Of a stretch of DNA of 64,000 nt, positions 37,189 to 45,820 are shown piece by piece. Location of the stretch: NCBI GenBank assembly GCA_031292355.1, contig JARLHI010000030.1, forward strand, positions 248,001 to 312,000, in the 5' to 3' direction. A program made the translations under genes and the position numbers. The stretch is from Candidatus Obscuribacterales bacterium. GTDB lineage: Bacteria; Cyanobacteriota; Vampirovibrionia; Obscuribacterales; Obscuribacteraceae. Each line of letters starts with the position of its first letter. The first letter of the stretch is position 1. Below the pieces are notes generated by a model. That model was not told the origin of the DNA, ran no database searches, and saw nothing but the letters and a program-made list of their open reading frames with translations.

Positions 37189-37742
37189 TTCAAGTCTCTC
37201 GATTTTACAACATACGAAAAAAATGGTTCAAACTGATGCCCTTCAACCAAGTCTTGGCCGAGGCCAACTTCCGGTGGCGGAATCACTAGTCGACTGACCA
37301 GAAAATCCACTCGCATAGGTCGTTTTGTGGCTGTTGCAGTTTGTCTGGCTATGTAACGAGCTTCGTACGGACGAGCCCTTGTCGGATTGCGTCTAACACT
37401 CCAGAGAAGTGCGTTGCGCACATACACAGGATAAGAGTGGTCAGAATCCCAGGGCGTCATTTTGTCACGTGGAAACTGCCAGTCTTCACTTGTTCCATCG
37501 TCAAAAGTGACTACAAATTTGACTACTTCTACGGTCTTGGGAGGATTTGGCGAAAAAAGTACAAGATCAGCATTGAGTGCCAGAAACGAACTTACTTTGT
37601 CAAACGGTCTCAAAATTCTTCTGGGACTGTACTGCTGGTCAAATGGCCAACACACAAAGATAGACCGACAAATACAAAAAAAGATAAATAGGTTAGCGAC
37701 CAATGCAAATAGAATCGGACGCAGGCGCAATATTTTAGTCAT
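37185..37742 (-). CDS. HTTM-partner protein, copy B
   Basis: A 185-residue protein with an N-terminal TM helix (ILFALVANLFIFFCICRSIFV, split) and a soluble domain containing FSPNPPKTVEVVKFVVTFDDGTSEDWQFPRDK (split) and YEARYIARQ. The same landmarks (FxPNP, VVT..D, W..P, ARxxAR) occur in the 194-residue protein at 38704, so the two are diverged paralogues. It is flanked by ATGA overlaps on both sides. This small partner looks dedicated to the HTTM protein encoded just after it. No known domain. Confidence 0.8.
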   Translation of the reverse strand: MTKILRLRPILFALVANLFIFFCICRSIFVCWPFDQQYSPRRILRPFDKVSSFLALNADLVLFSPNPPKTVEVVKFVVTFDDGTSEDWQFPRDKMTPWDSDHSYPVYVRNALLWSVRRNPTRARPYEARYIARQTATATKRPMRVDFLVSRLVIPPPEVGLGQDLVEGHQFEPFFSYVVKSRDLN

Positions 37743-38707
37743 GCTCCACCTGTCAAACCTCGAATTCCAAATATCGTGTTCCTAACAACGCTAGCTTTTG
37801 CAACAGATAAGGTTACCATTCGCTCCACGATCCGGGCATCAATGAAATTGATGTAGCAAGCCAGAATAATCAGTTCGAGCACATGCAAATTCATACAAAA
37901 AAGCATGGCTAGATGCATGCAAACACCGACCGCAAGAACAAATAAGCGACATGGTTTAATCCAAATCAATGTGAAGAGTGAGAATTCAATCGCCAACGTG
38001 GACCATGTAAACAATTGGCATGTCCACAAATGGTCGAATATATAGGGTGGACAATAATGGGTGAAAAATCTTATGTGCATGGCATAGTACACAGCCGTGC
38101 CATCGTGCCATGTGCGTCCAGATTTGCAAAAAAAGGATACTGCATAGACGACACAAAGCTGAATTTGCACCAGCCTTTGCGCCCAAGGAGAATACTCAAC
38201 TTTATTCTCTGCTTGCTCGCCTTTGATTGTGCGTTTCGACTTCATCCAGGCATCCACTGAATACATGGCTCCAGAGGGTCCAAGCAGTATCAGAAATGAA
38301 ACAATTTGAATGAGTTCATCACCACAGTTCCAGACATAAGGATTACGGTTGCGAAAACTCAAAAGCAAAAACCAGACAATAGACGCACTGAATCTGGTGT
38401 GCCAGCCAAGCGTCAAAGTAATGGACGCAAGTATCAACATGAGCATGGTGCCAAGTACGCAAGTTGTACTTGGTGGAAACAAATAAAACAGACCAAGTCG
38501 ATAACCATGTTGCGCTGAATTAACGAGCGCCTGCGAGGTCACACCATCAACGCCAAATAATGTGGTGGCACTCGGCAAACAGTCGATAAACGACAGTAAA
38601 ACAATCAAACCAAAGAAAATTCGAAACAAGCAAAAGGGAGCTGGTGACACAGGCTTGAAGAAAAAGTCGTACCAGAGCATTTTCAGTTGCCGTAAATCGA
38701 ACTTCAA
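37739..38707 (-). CDS. HTTM-domain membrane protein, copy A
   Basis: A 322-residue multi-pass HTTM protein: FKPVSPAPFCLFRIFFG at the start, GPSGAMYSVDAWMKSKR near 165, and TWHDGTAVYYAMHIRF near 215, with Lys in FFCKSGRTW. It is similar along its length to the copy at 36274 but clearly diverged. ATGA couplings on both sides. HTTM proteins of bacteria are mostly uncharacterised; the fold is shared with gamma-glutamyl carboxylase. Confidence 0.85.
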   Translation of the reverse strand: MKFDLRQLKMLWYDFFFKPVSPAPFCLFRIFFGLIVLLSFIDCLPSATTLFGVDGVTSQALVNSAQHGYRLGLFYLFPPSTTCVLGTMLMLILASITLTLGWHTRFSASIVWFLLLSFRNRNPYVWNCGDELIQIVSFLILLGPSGAMYSVDAWMKSKRTIKGEQAENKVEYSPWAQRLVQIQLCVVYAVSFFCKSGRTWHDGTAVYYAMHIRFFTHYCPPYIFDHLWTCQLFTWSTLAIEFSLFTLIWIKPCRLFVLAVGVCMHLAMLFCMNLHVLELIILACYINFIDARIVERMVTLSVAKASVVRNTIFGIRGLTGGA

Positions 38708-39288
38708 TCTATGCCACCTCGCCTGCTCACGTCAAGATCAGCTGCTGATATGTTTTGCTCTGTAAGCAACTCAATTCGTGGTGTGCCCGCCAAGTCTATT
38801 TTGCCTGACTGTGGATTCATCGTCGGAATGTCGTCGATCTGTTTAAGCAATTGCACGCAAACAGGCTTCTTTTCTGCAAAATGATTTTGACTTCTGGCGA
38901 CAAATCGAGCGAAGTCTGGCCAGAGAAATTTATCGCTATGCAAATGATGACTGTAGAAAATGCGATAGCGGCTTTGACTGAGTCGTTCTGGCAAGGCGTC
39001 GAGGTTTTCTAGTTGAGGATACAACCAGACAGAACGGGAGCGATCGGTATACGTCACGACTGCAAATAAACGCGAATTAGCAAAGAGCGGATTTGGTCCA
39101 AAAGTCTCGAAATTTTGACGTAAACCCAAAATTTGCATGAAAGAGGTGATGGGGCGAATCAGCATGTTCCGCGCCTGAGAAGCCGGCAAATTCCAAGAAA
39201 AGGTGGCGTAAAGAAAGACAGCAATAAAAACCGAAACTACACATTGTTTCTGAGCTGCCCAAATTTTCTCAATATGCGGCACTTTCAT
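38704..39288 (-). CDS. HTTM-partner protein, copy A
   Basis: A 194-residue protein with a TM helix near 17-33 (CVVSVFIAVFLYATFSW) and a soluble domain with FGPNPLFANSRLFAVVTYTD (split), WLYPQ and FARFVARSQN. Paralogue of the 185-residue protein. It is first in the four-gene operon. The ATG at 39288 has no ribosome site, but TATAAT sits just 6 nt upstream, hinting at a leaderless start. The C-terminus ends GGID. Confidence 0.8.
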   Translation of the reverse strand: MKVPHIEKIWAAQKQCVVSVFIAVFLYATFSWNLPASQARNMLIRPITSFMQILGLRQNFETFGPNPLFANSRLFAVVTYTDRSRSVWLYPQLENLDALPERLSQSRYRIFYSHHLHSDKFLWPDFARFVARSQNHFAEKKPVCVQLLKQIDDIPTMNPQSGKIDLAGTPRIELLTEQNISAADLDVSRRGGID

Positions 39289-39294
39289 GCAGAC

Positions 39295-39300
39295 ATTATA
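39295..39300 (-). promoter_or_regulatory. -10 box suggesting a leaderless transcript
   Basis: On the minus strand TATAAT (39300-39295) ends 6 nt before the ATG at 39288, so the transcription start would fall at or very near the A of ATG. No Shine-Dalgarno site precedes that ATG. The -35 region overlaps the T tract of the rne terminator and does not match TTGACA. Confidence 0.4.
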
Positions 39301-39316
39301 GCTGAGAGACTTTCAA

Positions 39317-39344
39317 AGAAAAAAGACCGACCCGCAGGCCGATC
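39317..39344 (-). terminator. intrinsic terminator after rne
   Basis: On the minus strand GATCGGCC (39344-39337) pairs with GGTCGGTC (39332-39325) through eight pairs, including two G-U pairs. The loop is TGCG and the T-rich run is 39324-39317. It lies between the RNase gene stop and the HTTM operon. Confidence 0.75.
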
Positions 39345-39395
39345 CTTTTTCAAACGTCTTTTGAAACGTCAACTTCAAGTTAACGACGACTTCCC

Positions 39396-41798
39396 TTAAG
39401 AAGCATCATGATGGTTGAAAACCACTTCCTGATGTTCTACTTCACTTTCGGATTCAGCATCATGCTCTTCCTCATGCTCAGAACTTCCGTGTGAGCTCCC
39501 AACTACAGGCTCGGAAGAGTCATCGGAATTTTGCGACTTCTCGTTGCCCTCATACACAGGAATGGTCAGTTGCTGCCCCGACCATGGCTGATGCGAAGAA
39601 CCAACTACTACTTCATCGTCATCATCATCTTTTGATTCGGTGTGAGTGTGAGCATGTTCCTGGCTTTCAACAGGAGCCGCTGCTTTGACTTTCAAGCGAT
39701 ATACGCCAGTTGCTGGATCATATTCAGTCTCAAAAGGGTCGTTAACTTCAAATGGCACTTCATCAGCGACATCATCAGTGTCTGAAGCATTATCTAAATC
39801 AGCTTGTGACTCAGTGCCGTTGTCAGCACTATCATGCTGATGATGGACTTCATGCTTTCGTCCCAGGACATCATCATTTTCTCGCTCATGATGCTCTCGA
39901 TGTTGAGCATCTTCTTTGTGCTCTACGTGTTCGAGATGTTCAGGCTTTTCTGCGCGCTCATGACGTGTATGACTATGCGAGTCATTTTGTTCGTCATCTT
40001 TATCAGTGTGCGAAATCTCAAAGCGCGCAGCTCGGCTATCCATGTCCTGTACAACTTGAGCGACAGCGGAGATGTTCTGACTCAGTTTGCGGCTGAGTGG
40101 ATTCTCTTCCTCATCTTCGAAATTGTCGGCATCGTGCATACTGGCTTTACCCGCGTAGGCATCACGGCGTATACCAAGCTGCTCGAGAGCTGATTTGCGT
40201 GGTTCTGGTTGCTGTGGTTCGTCGACTTCATTTTCGTCATCCTCATCATGCGATTTGGAATAGGCGCCGAATTTGCCACCACTGGCTTTGCCTGGTGCCT
40301 GTAAAAGATCATCGGGCATTTGCGCGAGGATATCTTCAGGTACGCCAGCGAGCAAATCTTCGTCGTCATGAGCATCATGAAGATCGTGAGAGTCATGCAA
40401 AGTATGTGAAGAATGACTGCTATGCGAATCATGGTCACTTACTGTTGGCATCACTCGTCCGTCGCTGGCTGTAGCTGAACGCAACATGCCACCACCAGCT
40501 TGACGAGCGGCCTGGGCACCTTTGCGGCCACGACTACGAGCTGCAGCTTCTTCATCTCTTGTCTTGAAACTGATGATGCGTCGATTCTCACCGGTGCCAA
40601 GTTCAAGATTAGGAATCACACCCATGCCCGAGCAGGAATTGCAATGTGAGGTGAATAACTCGCGCAAACTCTGTCCTTGTCTACGTCTAGTTAGTTCGAC
40701 GAGACCAAGGTCTGATAATTGTCCAACTTGCGGTTTGGCTCTATCTTCTTCGAGCACGCGCTGAAAAACTTCAAGCACTTGCTGTTGATCTTTGCGGCTA
40801 TCCATGTCGATAAAGTCAACGATGACCATACCGCCGATATTACGCAATCGCAGTTGGCGTGGAATTTCTTGAGCCGCTTCGAGATTTGTTCGACGAACAG
40901 TTTCTGCCTGAGTGCGTGAACTTGTAAAACGTCCTGAGTTGACGTCGATTACAGTCAAGGCTTCAGTCGGTTGAATATTCAGGTGACCACCGCTTGGCAG
41001 TTCGGTGCGATCTGAAAGAGCAGCTTCGATTTCTCGATCGATGCCCTTGTTGACGAGCAGCGAATCTTCGCCGGTATGGAAAGTGACTTTTGTCGTTTTA
41101 CCAGCCCAACCTTGCAAATATTCTTGAGCCCGCTTTTGACCGTCAGCAGTATCACAAATAATTTCACTGACATCATTTGAATAAGCGTCACGAATGACTC
41201 TAAAGAGAAGATCTTGATCTCTGTAAATCAAAGTTGGTCCAATTGAGGCTTCTCCTTCAGAGACAACTGTTTGCCAGCGGTCCCACAATTGTTCAAAGTC
41301 TTCGAACAACTCGCCTTCGCCTTGACCTTTAGCTTCTGTACGAATAATCAACCCAATGCCAGGAGGCTTCATCAAATTAACGACAGATTTCAATCTCGCC
41401 CGTTCGCGAGCCTCGCTGATTCTGCGGGAGATTGAAACACCGCGCTCTTCTGGCACAAGGACGAGAAAACGACCGGGCAAACTGATGGCAGTCGAAACAC
41501 GCGGACCTTTATGACCGGTTGGTTCTTTGGTAATCTGCACCAGCAATTTTTGTTTTGGTACCAGACGCTCTTTCAGTGCACCTTGACCGGGAACGTCATT
41601 GGCATGGAGAAAACCCATTTTGTCTTTGCCAAGATTGACAAAGGCTGCGTCGATACCAGGAAGGATATTTTCGACTGTTGCCGAGTAAATATCACCTAAA
41701 AGTAATTCGCCGCGATTGACGAAGAACTCGACGACACGGTCATTCTCGAGAATGCCGGCGATGCTGTCGTGTTCTGAAATAACTAATGACTTCTTCAT
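39396..41798 (-). CDS. rne: ribonuclease E/G family protein with His-rich tail
   Basis: An 800-residue endoribonuclease for mRNA decay and rRNA processing. N-terminal S1 domain at about 35-110 (GDIYSATVENILPGIDAAFVNLG, abridged). DNase-I-like catalytic Asp-285 in IDVNSGRF and Asp-328/331 in IVDFIDMD. Zn-link Cys-386/389 in HCNSCSG. This covers RNase G length to about 400. The remaining 400 residues are acidic and disordered; residues 456-477 have His at every third position (eight His) and 621-637 a second such array. AGGAG is 6 nt before the ATG. It is downstream of the radical SAM gene in a common rne/rng context. A degradosome scaffold role for the tail is inferred. Confidence 0.95.
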   Translation of the reverse strand: MKKSLVISEHDSIAGILENDRVVEFFVNRGELLLGDIYSATVENILPGIDAAFVNLGKDKMGFLHANDVPGQGALKERLVPKQKLLVQITKEPTGHKGPRVSTAISLPGRFLVLVPEERGVSISRRISEARERARLKSVVNLMKPPGIGLIIRTEAKGQGEGELFEDFEQLWDRWQTVVSEGEASIGPTLIYRDQDLLFRVIRDAYSNDVSEIICDTADGQKRAQEYLQGWAGKTTKVTFHTGEDSLLVNKGIDREIEAALSDRTELPSGGHLNIQPTEALTVIDVNSGRFTSSRTQAETVRRTNLEAAQEIPRQLRLRNIGGMVIVDFIDMDSRKDQQQVLEVFQRVLEEDRAKPQVGQLSDLGLVELTRRRQGQSLRELFTSHCNSCSGMGVIPNLELGTGENRRIISFKTRDEEAAARSRGRKGAQAARQAGGGMLRSATASDGRVMPTVSDHDSHSSHSSHTLHDSHDLHDAHDDEDLLAGVPEDILAQMPDDLLQAPGKASGGKFGAYSKSHDEDDENEVDEPQQPEPRKSALEQLGIRRDAYAGKASMHDADNFEDEEENPLSRKLSQNISAVAQVVQDMDSRAARFEISHTDKDDEQNDSHSHTRHERAEKPEHLEHVEHKEDAQHREHHERENDDVLGRKHEVHHQHDSADNGTESQADLDNASDTDDVADEVPFEVNDPFETEYDPATGVYRLKVKAAAPVESQEHAHTHTESKDDDDDEVVVGSSHQPWSGQQLTIPVYEGNEKSQNSDDSSEPVVGSSHGSSEHEEEHDAESESEVEHQEVVFNHHDAS

Positions 41799-41876
41799 AA
41801 AACTCCTCTGAGGGTTATGGCTGCGGATTTAAAAACTGAAAAAACTAAAAATAGTGTCTGCATATTGAATACAAAA

Positions 41877-44714
41877 TCAAACGGTAAAAAGATCCTCGCC
41901 ACTATCAGCTTTCAGCTGCAATCTCTGCACTTTCCAGTTGATTTGCGAATTTAATTCGGTGGCAAGAATATTGGTCAAAACATCGGTTGGCTTTACATGA
42001 AGCTTGGAGCCATGTGCCAATTCCAGGACTAAAGTTAAAGGTTCGTCCAGAGCAACGCTCATTGATTTGATGGCTGCTCTGATATTTTTTTGCTTGGGTA
42101 AAGGTGTTGCAAGCTCACTCTTATCGTCCGTAGCCTTCTTATAAGAAGACGATGGGGTCAAAGGAACGGCAGTGGAGACGATGAAGTCTTCACTGCTCAT
42201 AATTTCAGTCAAACGATTTTGGACAGATTGCTTCAAATGCTCAATCTCAGTGCCCTGACCATCCTTGAGAGTCATGACATTGACAGATGCGCGATAGGAA
42301 GCACCACCGAGCCGAGCTTGAAGAGCAGCACCATTAGCTTTAGCTGGAACTATAGCCGCTTCGAGAATCTGAACTTCTGAAGGCAATTTGGTGTTCATTT
42401 TTTCAATGAACGTTGCCACATCGATATTTTCGGTCAAATCCATCTCAGCGATTTCGCCCACTGATTCCTGAAACAAGGCCAGTGGTGCGGCCAGATTGAG
42501 TTTCGGATGAGGATTGAAACCTTGAGTATAAGCCAGACGAACATAGGCTCTGCGAGCTGCTCGAGCAAGTAGTGCGGCTAAATCGAGATGGGAGATGAAT
42601 CTAAGATCACCCAGTTTCGTAAAGCGAAAGCGAATACGCATATTGCCTTCGGCGTCAGCCTCGGAAACTGAACTGGCAATAGAAGTTTGCGTCGTCTGCG
42701 GTTTCAAGAAAAACAGTGAAGGATGGCTCTCTTCGTTTTTAGTGTTTGCATCCAGTTCTTTCACGAATGGATTGCGTTTCATCACTTCAGGCTTAGGCTT
42801 AGCGAGCTTATGTGTTGTTTCCAGCTCAGTACATACACCGCACGCATGGCAAGTATTCTCCGTGCATGGCGCTGTCTCTAAAGTAGCAACTGCCTTTTCC
42901 CATTCCTTAACCATCCACCAGTTATTCAAACCAATGTGCACAATGTCCCATGGCTGATCGCTACCCACAACACGGTCGGTGCAACCAACTGCTTCTAAAG
43001 TGAAGCCCATCGATTTCGCAGCGTCGTGCCAAAGCTGTGGCTTAAAACGATCGTCCCAGGCATCGAATATAGCACCGCTTTGATAAGCGCGTAAAATAAG
43101 CTCGCCTATTTCTCTGCCACCACGTGAGATGACGACTTCGAGCAAACTGATTTGCGGATCAGTAATATTTAGTTGTACACGACGAAGTCCAGAAGTCCTC
43201 AAAGCATCACGAAGCACTCTATGCTTGCGTGTCGTCTCTTCTGGCGTGAATTGACCGAACCATTGAAACGGCGTGAAAGGCTTGGGTACAAAATTGGAGA
43301 TGGTGCAGGTCAGTTCGAGATCACGTCTGTATTTTGAGGGATTGCCTTTTTTGATGACGCGACAATGTCTGTCTGCTTCTTTCAAAATCTCAATGATGGC
43401 AACCAGGTCTTCATCCTGTTCAGTTGGCAGACCGCACATAAAGTACAGCTTCACTGACGACCAGCCAGACTGATAAGCAGCTTCAATTGCCGAAATAATT
43501 TGCTGATGCGATAGGCCTTTATTGATGACTGCACGCAATCGCTCACTGCCGGCTTCGGGTGCCAGAGTAATACCGCTTTTGCGGACTACTTTGAGTTCTT
43601 CGGCCAGATCGAGATTCATCCGGTCGACGCGCTGGCTTGGAAAAGATAGCGAAGTTCGTTTCTCTGAATGTTCGCGATTGAGCGCTCGCACCGATTCATG
43701 CAAGCTTGTGTAGTCGCTGACGCACAGCGACAACATCGAATATTCTTCATGACCACTTTTTTCTAAAGCGGTTGTGGAAAGACGCAACAAATCATCAGCT
43801 GAGCGTTCGCGCACTGGCAAGAAAGTATAGCCAGGCTGACAGAAACGGCAGCCTCGATCGCAACCACGACGAACTTCGAGAGTTTCGCGATCGTGGACAA
43901 GATTGAGATAAGGAACCAGATTATTGGTCGGTTGATTGTCATCAGTCAGAGGTTGAACCTGGCGAAACACTCGCTCGGGCAAAACTGAGTTTCGGACAGT
44001 CTCGTCAAGCCGACTAATTTCGTCAGCATTGAACACATCGACGATTTGTCTGGGCTTTGGCACTGGCGAGGAATCGCCTACGCTATAGAAAGCAGGCACA
44101 TAGCAACCAGGAACTTGAGTCGCGAGTCGCCACAACAAATGCTTTCTGGCAAAAGCCTCGTCGGCTAGATTTTGCGTGCGTTTAAAGTCAGCAACTACTT
44201 GCATTGCTGAGGGGACAGCCTCTTCACCATCACCGATGATAAAGAAGTCCATAAAATCGGACATTGGTTCGGGATTTACAGCAGACGGTCCGCCCCCGAA
44301 AACTAGAGGAAATAAGGACTTTCTTTCAGCAGCCTTTATTGGCAACTGAGCGAGATCGAGCATATTGAGAACATTGGTATAAGTGAGCTCGTATTGCAAA
44401 CTAAAGCCAATCAGCTCGAAATCACGCATTGGTCGACGCAATTCCCATCCCCATAGAGGAATTGACCGCTCACGCAATAAAGCTTCCATGTCAGCGGCAG
44501 GAGCGTAGGCCCTATCAACCAACAGATTGGGCTGCTTATTGACGATCTGGTAGAGAATTTTAAGACCAAAGTTGGACATTCCCAACTCGTACATGTCTGG
44601 AAAGGCCAAAGCCAGCTTTACTTCCGCCTGATCAAAAGGCTTTTTCGAAGCGCCCCATTCATTGCCAAGGTACTGCCCTGGACGTTCAACACGCTCAAGT
44701 AAGTCTTCTGTCAA
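41877..44714 (-). CDS. B12-binding radical SAM protein fused to DUF2344 domain
   Basis: 945 residues. The N-terminal part matches the TIGR03960-type family: a B12-binding-like Rossmann region (LALAFPDMYELGMSNFGLKIL, split) and a radical SAM cluster Cys-285/289/292 in RRGCDRGCRFCQPGYTF. A Cys-rich ENTCHACGVC lies near 620. From about 695, IRFRFTKLGDLRFISHLDL opens a TIGR03936/DUF2344 domain, separate in many bacteria but fused here. Reaction unknown; the family is genomically linked to RNase E/G and ribosomal protein genes. The TTG start at 44714 is the best fit (ERVERPGQYLGNEW is the usual family start) although no ribosome site is seen. Upstream of rne by 78 nt. Confidence 0.92.
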   Translation of the reverse strand: MTEDLLERVERPGQYLGNEWGASKKPFDQAEVKLALAFPDMYELGMSNFGLKILYQIVNKQPNLLVDRAYAPAADMEALLRERSIPLWGWELRRPMRDFELIGFSLQYELTYTNVLNMLDLAQLPIKAAERKSLFPLVFGGGPSAVNPEPMSDFMDFFIIGDGEEAVPSAMQVVADFKRTQNLADEAFARKHLLWRLATQVPGCYVPAFYSVGDSSPVPKPRQIVDVFNADEISRLDETVRNSVLPERVFRQVQPLTDDNQPTNNLVPYLNLVHDRETLEVRRGCDRGCRFCQPGYTFLPVRERSADDLLRLSTTALEKSGHEEYSMLSLCVSDYTSLHESVRALNREHSEKRTSLSFPSQRVDRMNLDLAEELKVVRKSGITLAPEAGSERLRAVINKGLSHQQIISAIEAAYQSGWSSVKLYFMCGLPTEQDEDLVAIIEILKEADRHCRVIKKGNPSKYRRDLELTCTISNFVPKPFTPFQWFGQFTPEETTRKHRVLRDALRTSGLRRVQLNITDPQISLLEVVISRGGREIGELILRAYQSGAIFDAWDDRFKPQLWHDAAKSMGFTLEAVGCTDRVVGSDQPWDIVHIGLNNWWMVKEWEKAVATLETAPCTENTCHACGVCTELETTHKLAKPKPEVMKRNPFVKELDANTKNEESHPSLFFLKPQTTQTSIASSVSEADAEGNMRIRFRFTKLGDLRFISHLDLAALLARAARRAYVRLAYTQGFNPHPKLNLAAPLALFQESVGEIAEMDLTENIDVATFIEKMNTKLPSEVQILEAAIVPAKANGAALQARLGGASYRASVNVMTLKDGQGTEIEHLKQSVQNRLTEIMSSEDFIVSTAVPLTPSSSYKKATDDKSELATPLPKQKNIRAAIKSMSVALDEPLTLVLELAHGSKLHVKPTDVLTNILATELNSQINWKVQRLQLKADSGEDLFTV

Positions 44715-45418
44715 AAGACGGGAGAATTCTTGAGCTTTAAGATCGTGGTTGAATGGACTGTCCGGGTTAATTTCCCGCCGACCAAGAGCAACTGTATTAA
44801 CTATGGCTGTGCTCCAAATATCTTGGATAAGCGCGACTTCGTTCTCTTATTGTTGAATACATGCGAAAACGTCGGCGAATCCGAAAAAGTTTTGACTGGC
44901 GCTACGAGCGCTTGACCCATCATGGGCGTGACTTGAGCACTATTTCTGACAAAGCTCTCTAAAGCTAACCTACATCTACTCGAGATTGATTCGGTCTATA
45001 TAAGGCTAGTTAAAAGGTTCTTGAGCTAAGCAGCCCTCAAGTCCTTCTATTATAGCGCTTTGGAATAGTCAACATATAAGCGCTTGCAAAACTTTAATTT
45101 GGGGTCCGGCAGATAATGCATTCAAGTGCCTTGAAAGAGGAGCTGCAAAGCGCCGGGCGCCAAACCGAAAGCTTTGCCAGTTGCCTCATCCAAATAATGC
45201 CTTGCCTTTACAATCGATTTCCGCTGTCTCGCGAAAGCCCGAAATTTATTAACTTGCACATGTCTTCGTTTTCTGGGAATTTAGTAGCCACAAGCGCTTG
45301 GCTTCCTATGCTATAGTCGCAGAAAGGATCTAAAAAAGATTCCGATGGGATTTCGCAAAAGCCATTAGCCTCTCCCCGAGACTAGTCGTTTTGCCGTTGA
45401 AATTTGTCCAATTGATTC
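44715..45418. other. 700-nt divergent gap without a recognised gene
   Basis: Open frames at 44730-44915 and 45116-45316 lack protein-like features and ribosome sites. AGCGCTT (45054-45060) and AAGCGCT (45078-45084) form an inverted repeat with a 17-nt loop. The stretch near 45140-45180 (GGAGCTGCAAAGCGCCGGGCGCC) is GC-rich and could fold, but I cannot match it to SRP RNA, 6S, tmRNA or RNase P RNA. The promoter of the radical SAM/rne operon must lie here; an unknown small RNA is possible. Confidence 0.3.
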
Positions 45419-45820
45419 ATGTACGCTGACTTCTGTATTGTGCAGGACAAAAACTTGATACTAGAAGCATTCGCCAAATATCTCCATGCCGCCGACCCAA
45501 AGGTGCCGGCGACTGATGTTCTGGCGCAATGGCTGTGGAGACACTTGAGCAGCGAACCAAAAACGAATGTCGATAAGGTTTTGCATTGCGAGATGACAAT
45601 TCGTGAAATCAAACAATCCAAGAGCGAATCATCAGCATCGGGCGATCGGCACGAAAAACCGAAAAAGACGTCTTATGTTTTTTGCGGCACCTCGTCATCC
45701 GGCAGACGCCTTCTAAAGAGTCTTTACGAATATTGCCAGAGTTACGAGCAACAACGCTGGGCGCGTTTCATCCACACACTCAAAGCCAGCGATTTCTCTG
45801 AAAAGCTTCTTGGTCGATAA
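45419..45820 (+). CDS. uncharacterised 133-residue protein
   Basis: The frame runs from ATG 45419 to TAA at 45818-45820, which overlaps the ATG of the hydrolase gene (TAATG). The coupling supports it being real. There is no clear ribosome site for this start. Sequence: a helical first half (LILEAFAKYLHAADPKVPATDVLAQWLWRHL, abridged), a Lys/Ser-rich linker, and KTSYVFCGTSSSGRRLLKSLYEYC near the end. No TM helix or known domain. Confidence 0.55.
   Translation: MYADFCIVQDKNLILEAFAKYLHAADPKVPATDVLAQWLWRHLSSEPKTNVDKVLHCEMTIREIKQSKSESSASGDRHEKPKKTSYVFCGTSSSGRRLLKSLYEYCQSYEQQRWARFIHTLKASDFSEKLLGR

Noticed and set aside
39491..40474. Several His/Leu-rich plus-strand open frames
   Set aside because: Antisense shadows of the acidic His-rich RNase E tail; no ribosome sites.
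45116..45316. 66-residue open frame in the 700-nt gap
   Set aside because: No ribosome site, no recognisable protein pattern, isolated.
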